From Arcicella rigui (GTDB taxonomy: Bacteria > Bacteroidota > Bacteroidia > Cytophagales > Spirosomataceae), in assembly GCF_034929435.1 (NCBI RefSeq), contig NZ_JAYFUM010000021.1, positions 1 through 64,000 on the forward strand: a DNA stretch of 64,000 nt. Reading direction: 5' to 3'. Position numbers and translations under genes: made by a program. The notes below the pieces were generated by a model, which was not told the origin of the DNA, made no database searches, and was given only the letters and a program-made list of their open reading frames with translations. The first letter of the stretch is position 1. Each line of letters opens with the position of its first letter. Shown piece by piece: positions 50,632-59,351 of the stretch.

Positions 50632-53600
50632 ATGAAAATTAAACAGCTTACTTATTTAATACTTTCGGGCTTTGTCTTTGTGCAATGTGGGGGTTCGTCT
50701 TCTTCCAATACAGATGATGCTTCAACCGAAAACTTATTCACATTACTTAGCCCGGAACAAACTCATATCGACTTCCAGAATGTCATCGAAGAAGGACTCA
50801 ATACGAATGTTTTGATGTATGAATACTTTTATAATGGTGGTGGTGTGGCAGTAGGCGACGTAAATGGCGATGGCTACGACGATTTGTACTTTACCAGTAA
50901 TATGCAGGAAAATCGTTTGTACTTGAACAAAAAAAATATGCAGTTTGCCGACATTACAGCTCAGGCTGGCGTGGGCGGTCGTCCAGGCCCTTGGAAAACG
51001 GGTACAACAATGGTTGACATTAATGCCGACGGTAAATTAGATATTTATGTATGCCATTCTGGAAATTTAAGACCCGAAAAAAAGGTAAATGAGCTTTTTA
51101 TTAATCAGGGAAATGATATTCAGGGAGTACCGATTTTTAAAGAAGAAGCCGCACTTTATGGACTCGATAGCCCTGCATCAAGTACAAATGCCTATTTCTT
51201 TGACGCTGATAAAGACGGTGACCTTGATGTATTTTTACTGAATCACAATATTAAATCGCTACCAGTTCTCAATTTGACTGATACAGAGGCTTCTTTGAAA
51301 ATTGATGACCCTGTAAGTGGCTCACGCTTCTATATAAACGACAAAGGATATTTTAGAGATATTACCCGTGAAGCTGGCATCCAAAGTTCGGCTCTTTCGT
51401 ATGGTTTAGGAGCTGGAATTGCCGACGTAAACCAAGACGGTTGGCCAGATATTTATGTAAGTAACGATTATGCCGTTCCCGACCGCCTTTATTTGAACAA
51501 ACAAAACGGAAAATTTACCGAAGTAAGTTTAACACAGTTAGGACATACTTCTAATTTTTCAATGGGAAATGATGTAGCCGACATCAACAACGATTTGTTG
51601 CCTGATATTTTTACTTTAGATATGTTGCCCGAAGATAACCGCCGTCAGAAACTTTTGATGGCACCAGACAATTACTTCAAATTCGATTTGAGTGTACAAT
51701 CTGGTTTTCATTATCAGTATATGCGAAATATGCTTCACCTCAATCAAGGCAATGGTACTTTTAGCGAAATCGGGCAATTAGCAGGTATTTCAAATACAGA
51801 CTGGAGTTGGTCGGCTTTATTTGCGGACTATGATAACGACGGCTGGAAAGACCTTTACATCACCAACGGATACTTGCACGATTACACCAACCTCGACTTT
51901 TTGAAGTATATGGACGACTACATTAAACAAAGACAAGGAGGTTTTCAGCGAGAAGATGTATTGGAATTAGTGAAAAAAATGCCTTCTTCAAACGTTACAA
52001 ATTATTTATTCCGCAACTCTGGTACTTTACAATTTACGAATCAAACCAAAAATTGGGGGCTTGCCCAAACCTCAAACAGTAGCGGAGCAGCTTATACCGA
52101 CTTAGACAAAGACGGCGATTTGGATTTGGTGGTGAACAATATCAATTTGCCTGCTTTTATTTATCAAAACGAAAGTAATCAAAAACTTCAGCATCATTTT
52201 TTGAATGTACAACTGAGAGGTGAAAACCAAAATACCAAAGGAATCGGAGCAAAAGTAAGTATTTACAGTGCAGGCAAAACGCAGTACCAAGAACAAATGC
52301 CCACAAGAGGTTTTCAGTCGAATGTTGGTTTTGATTTGCACTTCGGACTCGGGAAACAAAATAAAATTGATTCATTGGTAATCGTTTGGAGTAGTGGAAA
52401 AAAAGAAGTCAGAAAAAATGTAGTAATCGACCAAACTTTACTCTTGGATGAACAAAAAGCGAGCCTCGCTCCTACCCAAGTAAAAATTCCTCAAACACTA
52501 TTTACCGAAACGGCTTCGCCCATAAAACCCGAAGTAGCTTTAGCCACAACACAAAACGATTTCAAACGTCAGTCTTTACTGAACCATGCGATGTCCTTTG
52601 TAGGGCCAGTAATGCTCAAAGCCGATGTGAATAAAGATGGCTTAGAAGACCTATTTGTAGGAGGAAGCTTTGGCAATAGCAGTGAAGTATTTATTCAAAA
52701 TAAGCAAAAAGCCTTCTCGAAACAGAAAATTGCCACAAAAATCAATGCCGATGTAAGTGCTGCCAATTTCTTTGATGCCAACGGCGACGGACATTTAGAC
52801 TTGTATGTAGCTTACGGCGGATACCGACAATATGCACCCAACGACCCAGTTTTACAAGACCAATTATTCTTGAACGATGGCAAAGGTAATTTTACGCTCA
52901 ACGCTGTTGCCTTGCCTGCTATGCCTATCAGTACTGGCTGTGTGAGTGTTGGCGACGTAAATCAGGACGGAAAACCAGATTTATTTGTGGGCGGTAGAGT
53001 AGTTCCCGGACGTTATCCCGAAAAACCTCGCAGTTATTTACTTATCAACAATGGCAAAGGAATTTTTAACGAACAAACACCAACAGAATTGCAATACGCA
53101 GGCATGGTAACTGATGCCGCTTTCGTTGACCTCAATCAAGATAAGCAAGCAGAATTAGTATTAGTTGGCGAATGGATGCCTATTTCAGTTTTTAATATTG
53201 CTAAAGGAAAAGCAGAAAACGTAAGCAAGCAGTACTTCGATAAAAATTATCAAGGTTGGTGGAATAAATTACTCATTGACGATTTCAATAAAGATGGTAA
53301 ACCAGAATTGTTGGTCGGAAATCTTGGTTTGAATAGCCAATGCAAGGCATCAGCGGAAGAACCAGCGGAATTATATTACAAAGATTTCGACCAAAATGGT
53401 ACAATCGACCCAATTCTTTGCCTTTACATTCAAGGGAAATCGTATCCATACCTTACCAGAGATGAACTTTTGGAGCAAATCACGGCAAAAAGGAAGAAAT
53501 TTATTAATTACGAAAGTTATGCAGATGCTACGCTGAATGATATTTTTGATTCTTCTGAATTGGATGGAGCTGAAAAATTATTGGCAAATGATTTCAAAAC

Positions 53601-53943
53601 AAGCTATTTCAGCATGGATGCTCAAGGAAAATTCATTGAAAAAAGCTTACCTTTAGAAGTACAATTTGCTCCGATTCACGCCATACAAGTAATGGATTTC
53701 AACAACGACGGCGTAAAAGACCTTATTTTAGCAGGCAATCAAAATATTACTCGTTTAAAAATGGGTAAATACGATGCTAACTATGGAGTAGTCTTACAAG
53801 GAAATGGGAAAGGCGAATTTACATACATACCACAAAAAAAATCAGGTTTACAATTAAAAGGCGATGTCCGCTCTGTGATACTGGTAAATCGTAATCTTAT
53901 TTTTGGTATAAATCAATCAGTACTAAAAGTGTATCAGTTTTGA
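50632..53943 (+). CDS. Large FG-GAP/VCBS and ASPIC/UnbV lipoprotein
   Basis: About 1103 residues from the ATG at 50632 (an in-frame start 135 bases upstream has no signal peptide). A lipobox (GFVFVQCGGSSS, Cys about 19) anchors it to the envelope. The N-terminal half is a FG-GAP beta propeller (DVNGDGYDDLYFTSN, DINADGKLDIYVCHS, DADKDGDLDVFLLNH, DVNQDGWPDIYVSND, DYDNDGWKDLYITNG) closed by an ASPIC/UnbV domain (about 530-600, GENQNTKGIGAKVSIYS, VGFDLHFGLG). A second propeller follows (DVNKDGLEDLFVGG, DANGDGHLDLYVAYG, DVNQDGKPDLFVGG, DFNKDGKPELLVGN, DFNNDGVKDLILAGN). It is divergent from and probably co-regulated with susC. Confidence 0.9.
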   Translation: MKIKQLTYLILSGFVFVQCGGSSSSNTDDASTENLFTLLSPEQTHIDFQNVIEEGLNTNVLMYEYFYNGGGVAVGDVNGDGYDDLYFTSNMQENRLYLNKKNMQFADITAQAGVGGRPGPWKTGTTMVDINADGKLDIYVCHSGNLRPEKKVNELFINQGNDIQGVPIFKEEAALYGLDSPASSTNAYFFDADKDGDLDVFLLNHNIKSLPVLNLTDTEASLKIDDPVSGSRFYINDKGYFRDITREAGIQSSALSYGLGAGIADVNQDGWPDIYVSNDYAVPDRLYLNKQNGKFTEVSLTQLGHTSNFSMGNDVADINNDLLPDIFTLDMLPEDNRRQKLLMAPDNYFKFDLSVQSGFHYQYMRNMLHLNQGNGTFSEIGQLAGISNTDWSWSALFADYDNDGWKDLYITNGYLHDYTNLDFLKYMDDYIKQRQGGFQREDVLELVKKMPSSNVTNYLFRNSGTLQFTNQTKNWGLAQTSNSSGAAYTDLDKDGDLDLVVNNINLPAFIYQNESNQKLQHHFLNVQLRGENQNTKGIGAKVSIYSAGKTQYQEQMPTRGFQSNVGFDLHFGLGKQNKIDSLVIVWSSGKKEVRKNVVIDQTLLLDEQKASLAPTQVKIPQTLFTETASPIKPEVALATTQNDFKRQSLLNHAMSFVGPVMLKADVNKDGLEDLFVGGSFGNSSEVFIQNKQKAFSKQKIATKINADVSAANFFDANGDGHLDLYVAYGGYRQYAPNDPVLQDQLFLNDGKGNFTLNAVALPAMPISTGCVSVGDVNQDGKPDLFVGGRVVPGRYPEKPRSYLLINNGKGIFNEQTPTELQYAGMVTDAAFVDLNQDKQAELVLVGEWMPISVFNIAKGKAENVSKQYFDKNYQGWWNKLLIDDFNKDGKPELLVGNLGLNSQCKASAEEPAELYYKDFDQNGTIDPILCLYIQGKSYPYLTRDELLEQITAKRKKFINYESYADATLNDIFDSSELDGAEKLLANDFKTSYFSMDAQGKFIEKSLPLEVQFAPIHAIQVMDFNNDGVKDLILAGNQNITRLKMGKYDANYGVVLQGNGKGEFTYIPQKKSGLQLKGDVRSVILVNRNLIFGINQSVLKVYQF

Positions 53944-54065
53944 GAGAAATGAGGTATGAGATATGAAGTATGAATTATTAATTTTCAAAAAATATTATAG
54001 TGTTTTAAAGTACTTCATATCACATTTTATATTTCTCTGTGCAACTCATTATATTACTCTGTGTT
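53944..54065. repeat. Intergenic repeats with TATGAGATA and CTCTGTG units
   Basis: GAGGTATGAGATATGAAGTA (53949-53968) and complement-like CTTCATATCACATTTTATAT (54014-54033) form an imperfect hairpin; it is followed by three TTCTCTGTG/CTCTGTG units (54032-54070). The CTCTGTG motif also occurs at 50204-50210 within the palindrome region. Confidence 0.4.
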
Positions 54066-54102
54066 TCTCTGTGTATTTTAAAAGATTCAGATAATTTCAA
54101 TT

Positions 54103-54564
54103 ATGAAAAAAATATTTTCCTTTTTGCTCCTTTTCTTAGGCATTAGCTTTGCCATTACAGCCCAAAATGCTGAAGAAAAAGCGGTTCAGTCGGTTATTGA
54201 ACAATTATTTACGGGAATGCAAAAACATGATTCTACAATGATTCGTGCTACTTTTCATCCCACTGCCCGAATGCAATCTATCGGCATTAACCGTAAAACC
54301 AATGTTATGGCTCTGACAACCGAAGCAAACATCGACGGTTTTGTGAAGCAAATTGGTTCTTTAACTGCCAATGTACAAATTGAAGAAAGAGTATTAAGTT
54401 ACGAAATCAGGGTTGATGGAAACATGGCTACCGCTTGGACTCCCTACGAATTGTTTGTAAACGGCAAAAGCCAACACTGCGGCGTGGACGCTTTTCAACT
54501 ATACAAAACTGAAAACGGTTGGAAAATTATTGCTTTAGCAGACACTCGTCGGAAGTGTGAATAA
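54103..54564 (+). CDS. Exported NTF2-like protein
   Basis: A 153-residue protein with a signal peptide (FLLLFLGISFAITAQ) and a single NTF2-like domain: a first helix (EEKAVQSVIEQLFTGMQKHDSTMIRATFHPTARM), a mid helix (IDGFVKQIGS) and three long strands (VQIEERVLSYEIRVDGNMATAWTPYEL, VDAFQLYKTENGWKIIALADTRRK). Such small domains bind ligands or act as accessory or immunity proteins; no catalytic residues are evident. It is followed by a terminator and then the ATPase-HNH pair, so it is not obviously part of that module. Confidence 0.82.
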   Translation: MKKIFSFLLLFLGISFAITAQNAEEKAVQSVIEQLFTGMQKHDSTMIRATFHPTARMQSIGINRKTNVMALTTEANIDGFVKQIGSLTANVQIEERVLSYEIRVDGNMATAWTPYELFVNGKSQHCGVDAFQLYKTENGWKIIALADTRRKCE

Positions 54565-54584
54565 GTATAAACCAAGATTTTTAG

Positions 54585-54612
54585 AGGTCAGCCCATAAAG
54601 CTGACCTTTTTT
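54585..54612 (+). terminator. Intrinsic terminator before the ATPase-HNH module
   Basis: AGGTCAGC (54585-54592) pairs with GCTGACCT (54600-54607), 7-base loop, then TTTTT. It isolates the NTF2-like gene from the module. Confidence 0.8.
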
Positions 54613-54646
54613 AATTATTTTGCATCAGAAATACAAAATAGACTCC

Positions 54647-56017
54647 ATGAAAGTTACAGAATTATATATCCAAGAATACAATCAATTTAAAGACTTCCGT
54701 TTGGATTTAACTTATCCAGAAGGACATCCAAAAGCTGGACAAGCTTTGGAAAAAGTATGCTTTATTGGACAAAGTGGGACTGGAAAGACGAGTTTGATTG
54801 AGATTTTGAAAGAGACTCTATTAGTTATTGCTAACCAATCTTTTATTTCGTATTCTATCTTAGAAGATGTAACAATTCCAGCTACTACTAGTTTTGAAAA
54901 TAGTAGAATTGATATAACTAATCATGAAACTCATATTAGTTTTGACAATAAACTTCAAGTGAAATTTTATGGATACGAAGAAGAAAATGAGGCTATTGAT
55001 GGTGAAAAATCATTTTTCATGACATTTATAGGATTAGATTACAATATGGTTAATTTTCTAATAGATGAATTTAAAGTTTTATTTTATCCGTCTAATATTG
55101 AATTACTCAAAGCTGAAAAACTATCAAAAGATAAAAATAAAACATCTATAAATAAAAATTTATTAGATTTTAGTAAATATGATTTACAAAGTAGTTGGTC
55201 AACTATCAATGAAGCAATCATTAAAGACCGTGAATTAGAAATCAAAAAAAGTCTTGAGCTTTCTAAACTATTGCAAAATCCTAACATTTCACAAAAAGAA
55301 GTATTCAAAGCAAGAGATGAATTTTTGGCATGGCGTGAATTATCGCCTAATCCTATTATAGATTTGGCAAATAACTTTTTAAATAAAATTCTGAATCGTT
55401 TTAACCTAAAAGTAAAAACAGAATTGGATTTTGAGAAAACAGAAGATATTGAAACCATCAAAATTCAAACAAAACAAGGCAAAGACATTCCTTTTGAAGG
55501 ACTAAGTACTGGTACAAAACAAGTGATTCTAACAGCTTTGCCATTGTACGGACTTAAACCTGAAAAATCTATCATTCTTTTCGACGAACCAGAGCGTTCT
55601 TTATACCCTGATATTCAAGCAGAAATTGTTAATTTTTATACAAGTATGGCAAAAGATTCACAATTTTTCTTTGCTACACATTCGCCTTTGGTAGCCTCGT
55701 CTTTTGAACCTTGGGAGATTGTTGAGTTGAAGTTCAATGACGAAGGCTATGTTTATCAAGAACTATATTATGACAAGAAAAAAGGAAGACACGTCGATAA
55801 TTATACCATCAATCCGCAATACTTAACTTGGACAGGTATTTTACAAAAAGTATTTGACTTAGACCAAGAAGGGAATGATTTGAGAAACAAGCAGTTAGTT
55901 CGTATTGCTACTTTAGAAAGTCAGTTGAAACACAACCATCTGAGTTTGGAAGAAAAGAAAGTAAAATTTGAAGAATATAAAAAATTGGCTACACTTTTAA
56001 ATTGGGAATTAAAGTAA
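54647..56017 (+). CDS. AAA-family ATPase, PtuA-like (Septu-type)
   Basis: 456 residues from the ATG at 54647 (an in-frame TTG at 54620 adds nine). It is an ABC/SMC-type ATPase of the OLD/RecF/PtuA group: Walker A GQSGTGKTS (41-49), signature LSTGTKQ (286-292), Walker B SIILFDEPE (about 308-316) and the H-loop ATHSPLV (about 343-349). A variable, A/T-rich middle (about 65-275) fits the coiled or helical insertion of this group. It is followed by two bases and then an HNH protein gene, the two-gene layout of Septu (PtuA-PtuB) anti-phage modules. Its DNA is visibly poorer in G/C than its neighbours, as expected for a transferred gene. No retron reverse transcriptase is nearby. Confidence 0.82.
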   Translation: MKVTELYIQEYNQFKDFRLDLTYPEGHPKAGQALEKVCFIGQSGTGKTSLIEILKETLLVIANQSFISYSILEDVTIPATTSFENSRIDITNHETHISFDNKLQVKFYGYEEENEAIDGEKSFFMTFIGLDYNMVNFLIDEFKVLFYPSNIELLKAEKLSKDKNKTSINKNLLDFSKYDLQSSWSTINEAIIKDRELEIKKSLELSKLLQNPNISQKEVFKARDEFLAWRELSPNPIIDLANNFLNKILNRFNLKVKTELDFEKTEDIETIKIQTKQGKDIPFEGLSTGTKQVILTALPLYGLKPEKSIILFDEPERSLYPDIQAEIVNFYTSMAKDSQFFFATHSPLVASSFEPWEIVELKFNDEGYVYQELYYDKKKGRHVDNYTINPQYLTWTGILQKVFDLDQEGNDLRNKQLVRIATLESQLKHNHLSLEEKKVKFEEYKKLATLLNWELK

Positions 56018-56018
56018 C

Positions 56019-56663
56019 ATGAGAAAAATTGATAAATCTACAATTCTTTCTAAGGTTTATAAAGCATGGGAAGAAGCCTTAGAAAATAATCATCAAAATC
56101 ATCCAAAGTATAATTCAAGTGCATTTGAGTTCTATAAAGATATTGTAATGAATCTTTACCATTGCCAAAATGGTCTCTGTGCTTATACTGAAAAAGCTAT
56201 TTTACTCAATGGTTTTGAACAAGATAAATGGTCAGAGGAAGGGCGGTATATAAATTCAATACCTTTTCATTTTGGTGAATTAGAACATTTTGACGAAAGT
56301 CTAAAAGAGAATAAAGCATGGTTATGGGATAATTTATTGATGGTTGAAAGTAAAATCAACCGAAAGAAAAGTACGAAAACCGTAGATACTATTCTGAAAC
56401 CAGACAGTCCAGAATATGACCCTTATAAATTATTAGCCTATAATCACGAAGAACATATTTTTTATCCAAATCCTACACTTGATGAAAATCAAATCAAACG
56501 GATAAAAGAGATGATTGATATTTTAGGCGTAAACTATGTGAAAGACTGGCGTAAACAATATATTTTAGAACGAACCAAAGCCATTGAGTTTGGCTTAGAG
56601 CCAGAACCAGTAAAAGAGTATGTCACAGCCTACGAAATGACGCTAAGAAATCTTAATCTTTAA
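56019..56663 (+). CDS. HNH-type nuclease, PtuB-like
   Basis: A 214-residue protein with the layout of the TIGR02646/PtuB HNH family, as I recall it: a zinc-type pair CQNGLCAYTEKAI (C49 and C54), ELEHFDES (E89, H90), WDNLLMV (N105) and SKINRKKST (N114), then DPYKLLAYN. The first pair is CxxxxC, not CxxC. The typical CN-x-x-K of the last motif is replaced by IN-R-K, so zinc binding may be altered. It should nick or cut nucleic acid in partnership with the ATPase. The start overlaps nothing: it begins one base after the ATPase stop, so the pair is translationally coupled. Confidence 0.78.
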   Translation: MRKIDKSTILSKVYKAWEEALENNHQNHPKYNSSAFEFYKDIVMNLYHCQNGLCAYTEKAILLNGFEQDKWSEEGRYINSIPFHFGELEHFDESLKENKAWLWDNLLMVESKINRKKSTKTVDTILKPDSPEYDPYKLLAYNHEEHIFYPNPTLDENQIKRIKEMIDILGVNYVKDWRKQYILERTKAIEFGLEPEPVKEYVTAYEMTLRNLNL

Positions 56664-56703
56664 TAAAATTTCAAAAATATTTGGAATTTTATTTTTTCAG
56701 AAT

Positions 56704-56728
56704 TTACTTTGCAATACAAAGTAATTTG
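56704..56728 (+). promoter_or_regulatory. Operator-like palindrome, site 1
   Basis: TTACTTTG-CAATA-CAAAGTAA followed by TTTG. The inner ACTTTG-N5-CAAAGTAATTTG also occurs at 57741-57762 before creD, so it is a likely site for the HTH regulator encoded between them. Confidence 0.55.
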
Positions 56729-56734
56729 AAAAAC

Positions 56735-57346
56735 ATGAATCAGCATCTACAAGACATCTCGGAAATTCGTTCAATGATGGAACGCTCAAGCCGATTTATT
56801 TCCTTTAGTGGTCTTGCAGGAGTATTTGCAGGCTCTTTTGCTTTGGTGGGTGCTTATTTGGCCTATCAAAGAATCCTTGCGGACTATCCTTCCAGTTATA
56901 TTAATTTACAGGATAACATTCCTCTGCTAAAATATATTTTAATAGACGGAATCGTTGTCTTGCTACTTTCTCTTAGTTTTGCGAGCTATTTCAGCTTTAG
57001 AAGTGCTAAACGTAGAGGGCTAAGTGTCTGGACAAGTACTTCAAAAAGATTGCTAACCAGTATGGCTGTTCCTTTGGTGTCGGGTGGTTTGTTTAGTTTA
57101 ATTTTATTGAAACATGCACCGCATTTAATAGATGCTACCACACTGATTTTCTACGGATTGGCTATCGTAAATGCTTCAAAATATACTTATGATGAACTTC
57201 GTTTTCTTGGCTATATCGAAATAGTTTTGGGCTTATTATGTGCTTTTTTAGACCAATGGAAGCTCGGTTTGTTATTTTGGGCAATTGGTTTTGGCGTTTT
57301 ACATATTATTTATGGCATTGCGATGTACCGTAAATATGAATCTTGA
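56735..57346 (+). CDS. Integral membrane protein upstream of the HTH-CreD pair
   Basis: About 203 residues from the ATG at 56735 (the open frame begins 54 bases earlier but those residues are poor). Five or six membrane helices: FSGLAGVFAGSFALVGAYLAY, YILIDGIVVLLLSLSFASYF, TSMAVPLVSGGLFSLILL, ATTLIFYGLAIVNA, YIEIVLGLLCAFL and LLFWAIGFGVLHIIYGIAM, preceded by a short cytoplasmic helix (NQHLQDISEIRSMMERSSRF). I recognise no studied family, but a protein of this kind sits before a winged-helix regulator and CreD elsewhere in Bacteroidota. An operator-like palindrome lies just upstream. Confidence 0.75.
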   Translation: MNQHLQDISEIRSMMERSSRFISFSGLAGVFAGSFALVGAYLAYQRILADYPSSYINLQDNIPLLKYILIDGIVVLLLSLSFASYFSFRSAKRRGLSVWTSTSKRLLTSMAVPLVSGGLFSLILLKHAPHLIDATTLIFYGLAIVNASKYTYDELRFLGYIEIVLGLLCAFLDQWKLGLLFWAIGFGVLHIIYGIAMYRKYES

Positions 57347-57396
57347 TTTGAAGATTTGGTAATTATTTTCTGAGTGAAATTATCAAATTGAATATT

Positions 57397-57696
57397 ATGC
57401 AAACTATCATTTCAAACATAAATAAATCTTTTGAAAACCGTGTGAGGTTGGGCGTAATGTCTATCTTGATGGTAAACGATTGGGTGGATTTTAATGAATT
57501 CAAAGAGACACTCAACGTTACTGATGGGAATTTAGCCTCGCACATTACGGCATTGGAAAAAGAAAAATACATTCAAGTACGAAAGGCTTTTATTGGCAAA
57601 AAACCTAATACTTCATTTCAAGCAACACCCGAAGGGAAACAGGCTTTTCAAGAACACCTCAACGCCCTCGAAGCACTTATTAAAGGTACTTTATAA
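57397..57696 (+). CDS. Winged-helix transcriptional regulator (HTH_34/ArsR-like)
   Basis: About 99 residues from the ATG at 57397 (an in-frame TTG nine bases earlier is possible). A single winged helix: FENRVRLGVMSILMVNDWVDFNEFKETLNVTDGNLASHITALEKEKYIQVRKAF with the recognition helix GNLASHITALEKE, followed by the wing KKPNTSFQATPEG and a dimerisation helix KQAFQEHLNALEALI. Lacks Cys, so not a metal sensor. It lies 51 bases after the membrane gene and 94 before creD, whose promoter carries an operator-like palindrome. It probably represses both. Confidence 0.85.
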   Translation: MQTIISNINKSFENRVRLGVMSILMVNDWVDFNEFKETLNVTDGNLASHITALEKEKYIQVRKAFIGKKPNTSFQATPEGKQAFQEHLNALEALIKGTL

Positions 57697-57710
57697 AGTC
57701 ATTCAACGAA

Positions 57711-57762
57711 TTTTGAGATTCGTTTTTTAAATCAATTTTAACTTTGAATTTCAAAGTAATTT
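57711..57762 (+). promoter_or_regulatory. creD promoter overlapped by operator-like palindrome, site 2
   Basis: TTTTG (57711-57715), 23 bases, TAACTTTG (57739-57746). The -7 box is the left half of the palindrome ACTTTG-AATTT-CAAAGT (57741-57757), which continues AATTTG exactly as in site 1. A repressor bound here would block the promoter. Confidence 0.6.
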
Positions 57763-57790
57763 GCAAGTAAAATCAAATAATATAATAATT

Positions 57791-59212
57791 ATGGAAACAA
57801 CTGAAAAAACATCGCTCATTGAACGCTTTAATAATTGGATTAAAAGCTCAGTTATGCTAAAGCTTATTACCATTTTTTTCCTCATTTTGCTACTGATGAT
57901 TCCTTCATCAATGCTACAAAGTTTGGTATTTGAACGCCAAGCCACCAGAGATAATGCCGTAGAAGAAATTACTTCTAAATGGGGAGGTAACCAAACCATT
58001 GGTGGAGCGGTAATAACGATTCCATACACGGTTATTGAAGAGGATGACAATGGGAAAAAATCAACGGTGATTAAGTATGCCCACTTTTTGCCTGAGCAGC
58101 TTAACATTACTGGAAAACTAATTCCAGAAAAAAGATACAGAGGAATTTATGTAGTAATGCTTTACAACGCACAACTACACTTGCAAGGTTTATTCAAAAA
58201 GCCTGATGTTACGCTGTTGAAAATTCCCAAAGAAAGATTTTTGTTTTCAGAAGCTTTTATCTCATTTGGCATTTCAGATATGAAGGGGATTAAAGAAGCC
58301 ATTCAACTGAAAATCAACGGAGTAAATACTGAAATGAATTCTGGAATTGAATCGAACGATTTATTTATTTCGGGTGTCAGTTGTCCAATCAATTTAGCGG
58401 CTGAAACTATCAATTTTGATGCTTTAATCAACCTAAACGGTAGCAAAGAAATTGATTTTTTACCTTTCGGCAAAACGACTAAAGTATCGCTCGAATCAGC
58501 TTGGGGAACACCAAGTTTTGTTGGAGCGTCCTTGCCAGACGAGCGAGAGGTAACTGAAAAAGGTTTTAAAGCTATTTGGAATGAATTGCACCTTAATAGA
58601 AATTATCCACACCAAGGTGTAGGTGATTTCATTGGTTTGAAACGGAATGTTGTAAAAAATCTTCCAAACGACCGCTCAGACCTGACCTATACTGATGGTG
58701 AAGTTGTAAGAAGTGTTGCCGAAGAGCAAAGTTCATTTGGAGTAAAACTGCTTTTGCCTGTTGATGAATACCAAAAAACAATGCGTTCGACTAAGTATAA
58801 TTTGATGTTTATCGTCATCACTTTTATTGCTTTTTTCTTTGTTGAAATCCTTAATCGAAAACGCCTCCATCCTATTCAATACCTTTTGGTTGGCTTTGCT
58901 ATTTGTCTTTTTTATGTGCTTTTGTTGGCTATTTCAGAGCATCTTTCATTCAATTTCGCCTATCTTATCGGATGTGTTTCTATTCTCACCTTAGTTACTT
59001 TCTACACCATTGGCATCTTTAAAAATACTCGTACTACACTGATATTCAACGGAATTCTCACCTTACTTTATGGTTTCTTCTACTCTATATTACAACTGGA
59101 AGATTATTCTTTATTGCTCGGAAGTATCGGTTTATTGATCATCTTGGCGGTTGTCATGTACCTAACACGCAATATCGACTGGTATCGTGCTTATAATGGT
59201 AAAGAAGAATAA
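57791..59212 (+). CDS. creD: CreD-family inner-membrane protein
   Basis: About 473 residues from the ATG at 57791 (the frame opens 30 bases earlier with a TTG). A membrane helix (about 22-40, LITIFFLILLLMIPSSML) precedes the large periplasmic CreD domain (about 45-330; GGAVITIPYTVI, LPEQLNITGKLIPEKRYRGIYVVMLYNAQLHLQGLF, SEAFISFGISDMKGI, FGVKLLLPVDEYQKTMRSTKYNLMFI), then five or six C-terminal helices ending LTRNIDWY. CreD is linked to envelope stress and beta-lactam responses in other bacteria. It is preceded by its regulator and shares an operator-type site with the upstream membrane gene. Confidence 0.9.
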   Translation: METTEKTSLIERFNNWIKSSVMLKLITIFFLILLLMIPSSMLQSLVFERQATRDNAVEEITSKWGGNQTIGGAVITIPYTVIEEDDNGKKSTVIKYAHFLPEQLNITGKLIPEKRYRGIYVVMLYNAQLHLQGLFKKPDVTLLKIPKERFLFSEAFISFGISDMKGIKEAIQLKINGVNTEMNSGIESNDLFISGVSCPINLAAETINFDALINLNGSKEIDFLPFGKTTKVSLESAWGTPSFVGASLPDEREVTEKGFKAIWNELHLNRNYPHQGVGDFIGLKRNVVKNLPNDRSDLTYTDGEVVRSVAEEQSSFGVKLLLPVDEYQKTMRSTKYNLMFIVITFIAFFFVEILNRKRLHPIQYLLVGFAICLFYVLLLAISEHLSFNFAYLIGCVSILTLVTFYTIGIFKNTRTTLIFNGILTLLYGFFYSILQLEDYSLLLGSIGLLIILAVVMYLTRNIDWYRAYNGKEE

Positions 59213-59222
59213 TTTAAACATT

Positions 59223-59319
59223 AAGAGTTAGTAAAAATGTAGCTTTTGGATTTGTGATTTCGGATTTAAAAAATTTACGAAATCCAAAATCATAAATCCC
59301 AAAAAGCCTTTAACTCTTC
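59223..59319. repeat. Imperfect hairpin with GGATTT units
   Basis: GCTTTTGGATTTGTGATTTC (59242-59261) pairs with the region AAATCCAAAATCATAAATCC (59280-59299); outer AAGAGTTA pairs with TAACTCTT. Probably ends the creD transcript; member of the same family as 7329-7432 and 24957-25150. Confidence 0.5.
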
Positions 59320-59351
59320 ATTCAACAGCCTGTTTATAATCCCCCAAAAAC

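Noticed and set aside
54103..56663. Retron with PtuAB effector
   Set aside because: No reverse transcriptase or msr/msd-like RNA region is seen near the ATPase-HNH pair.
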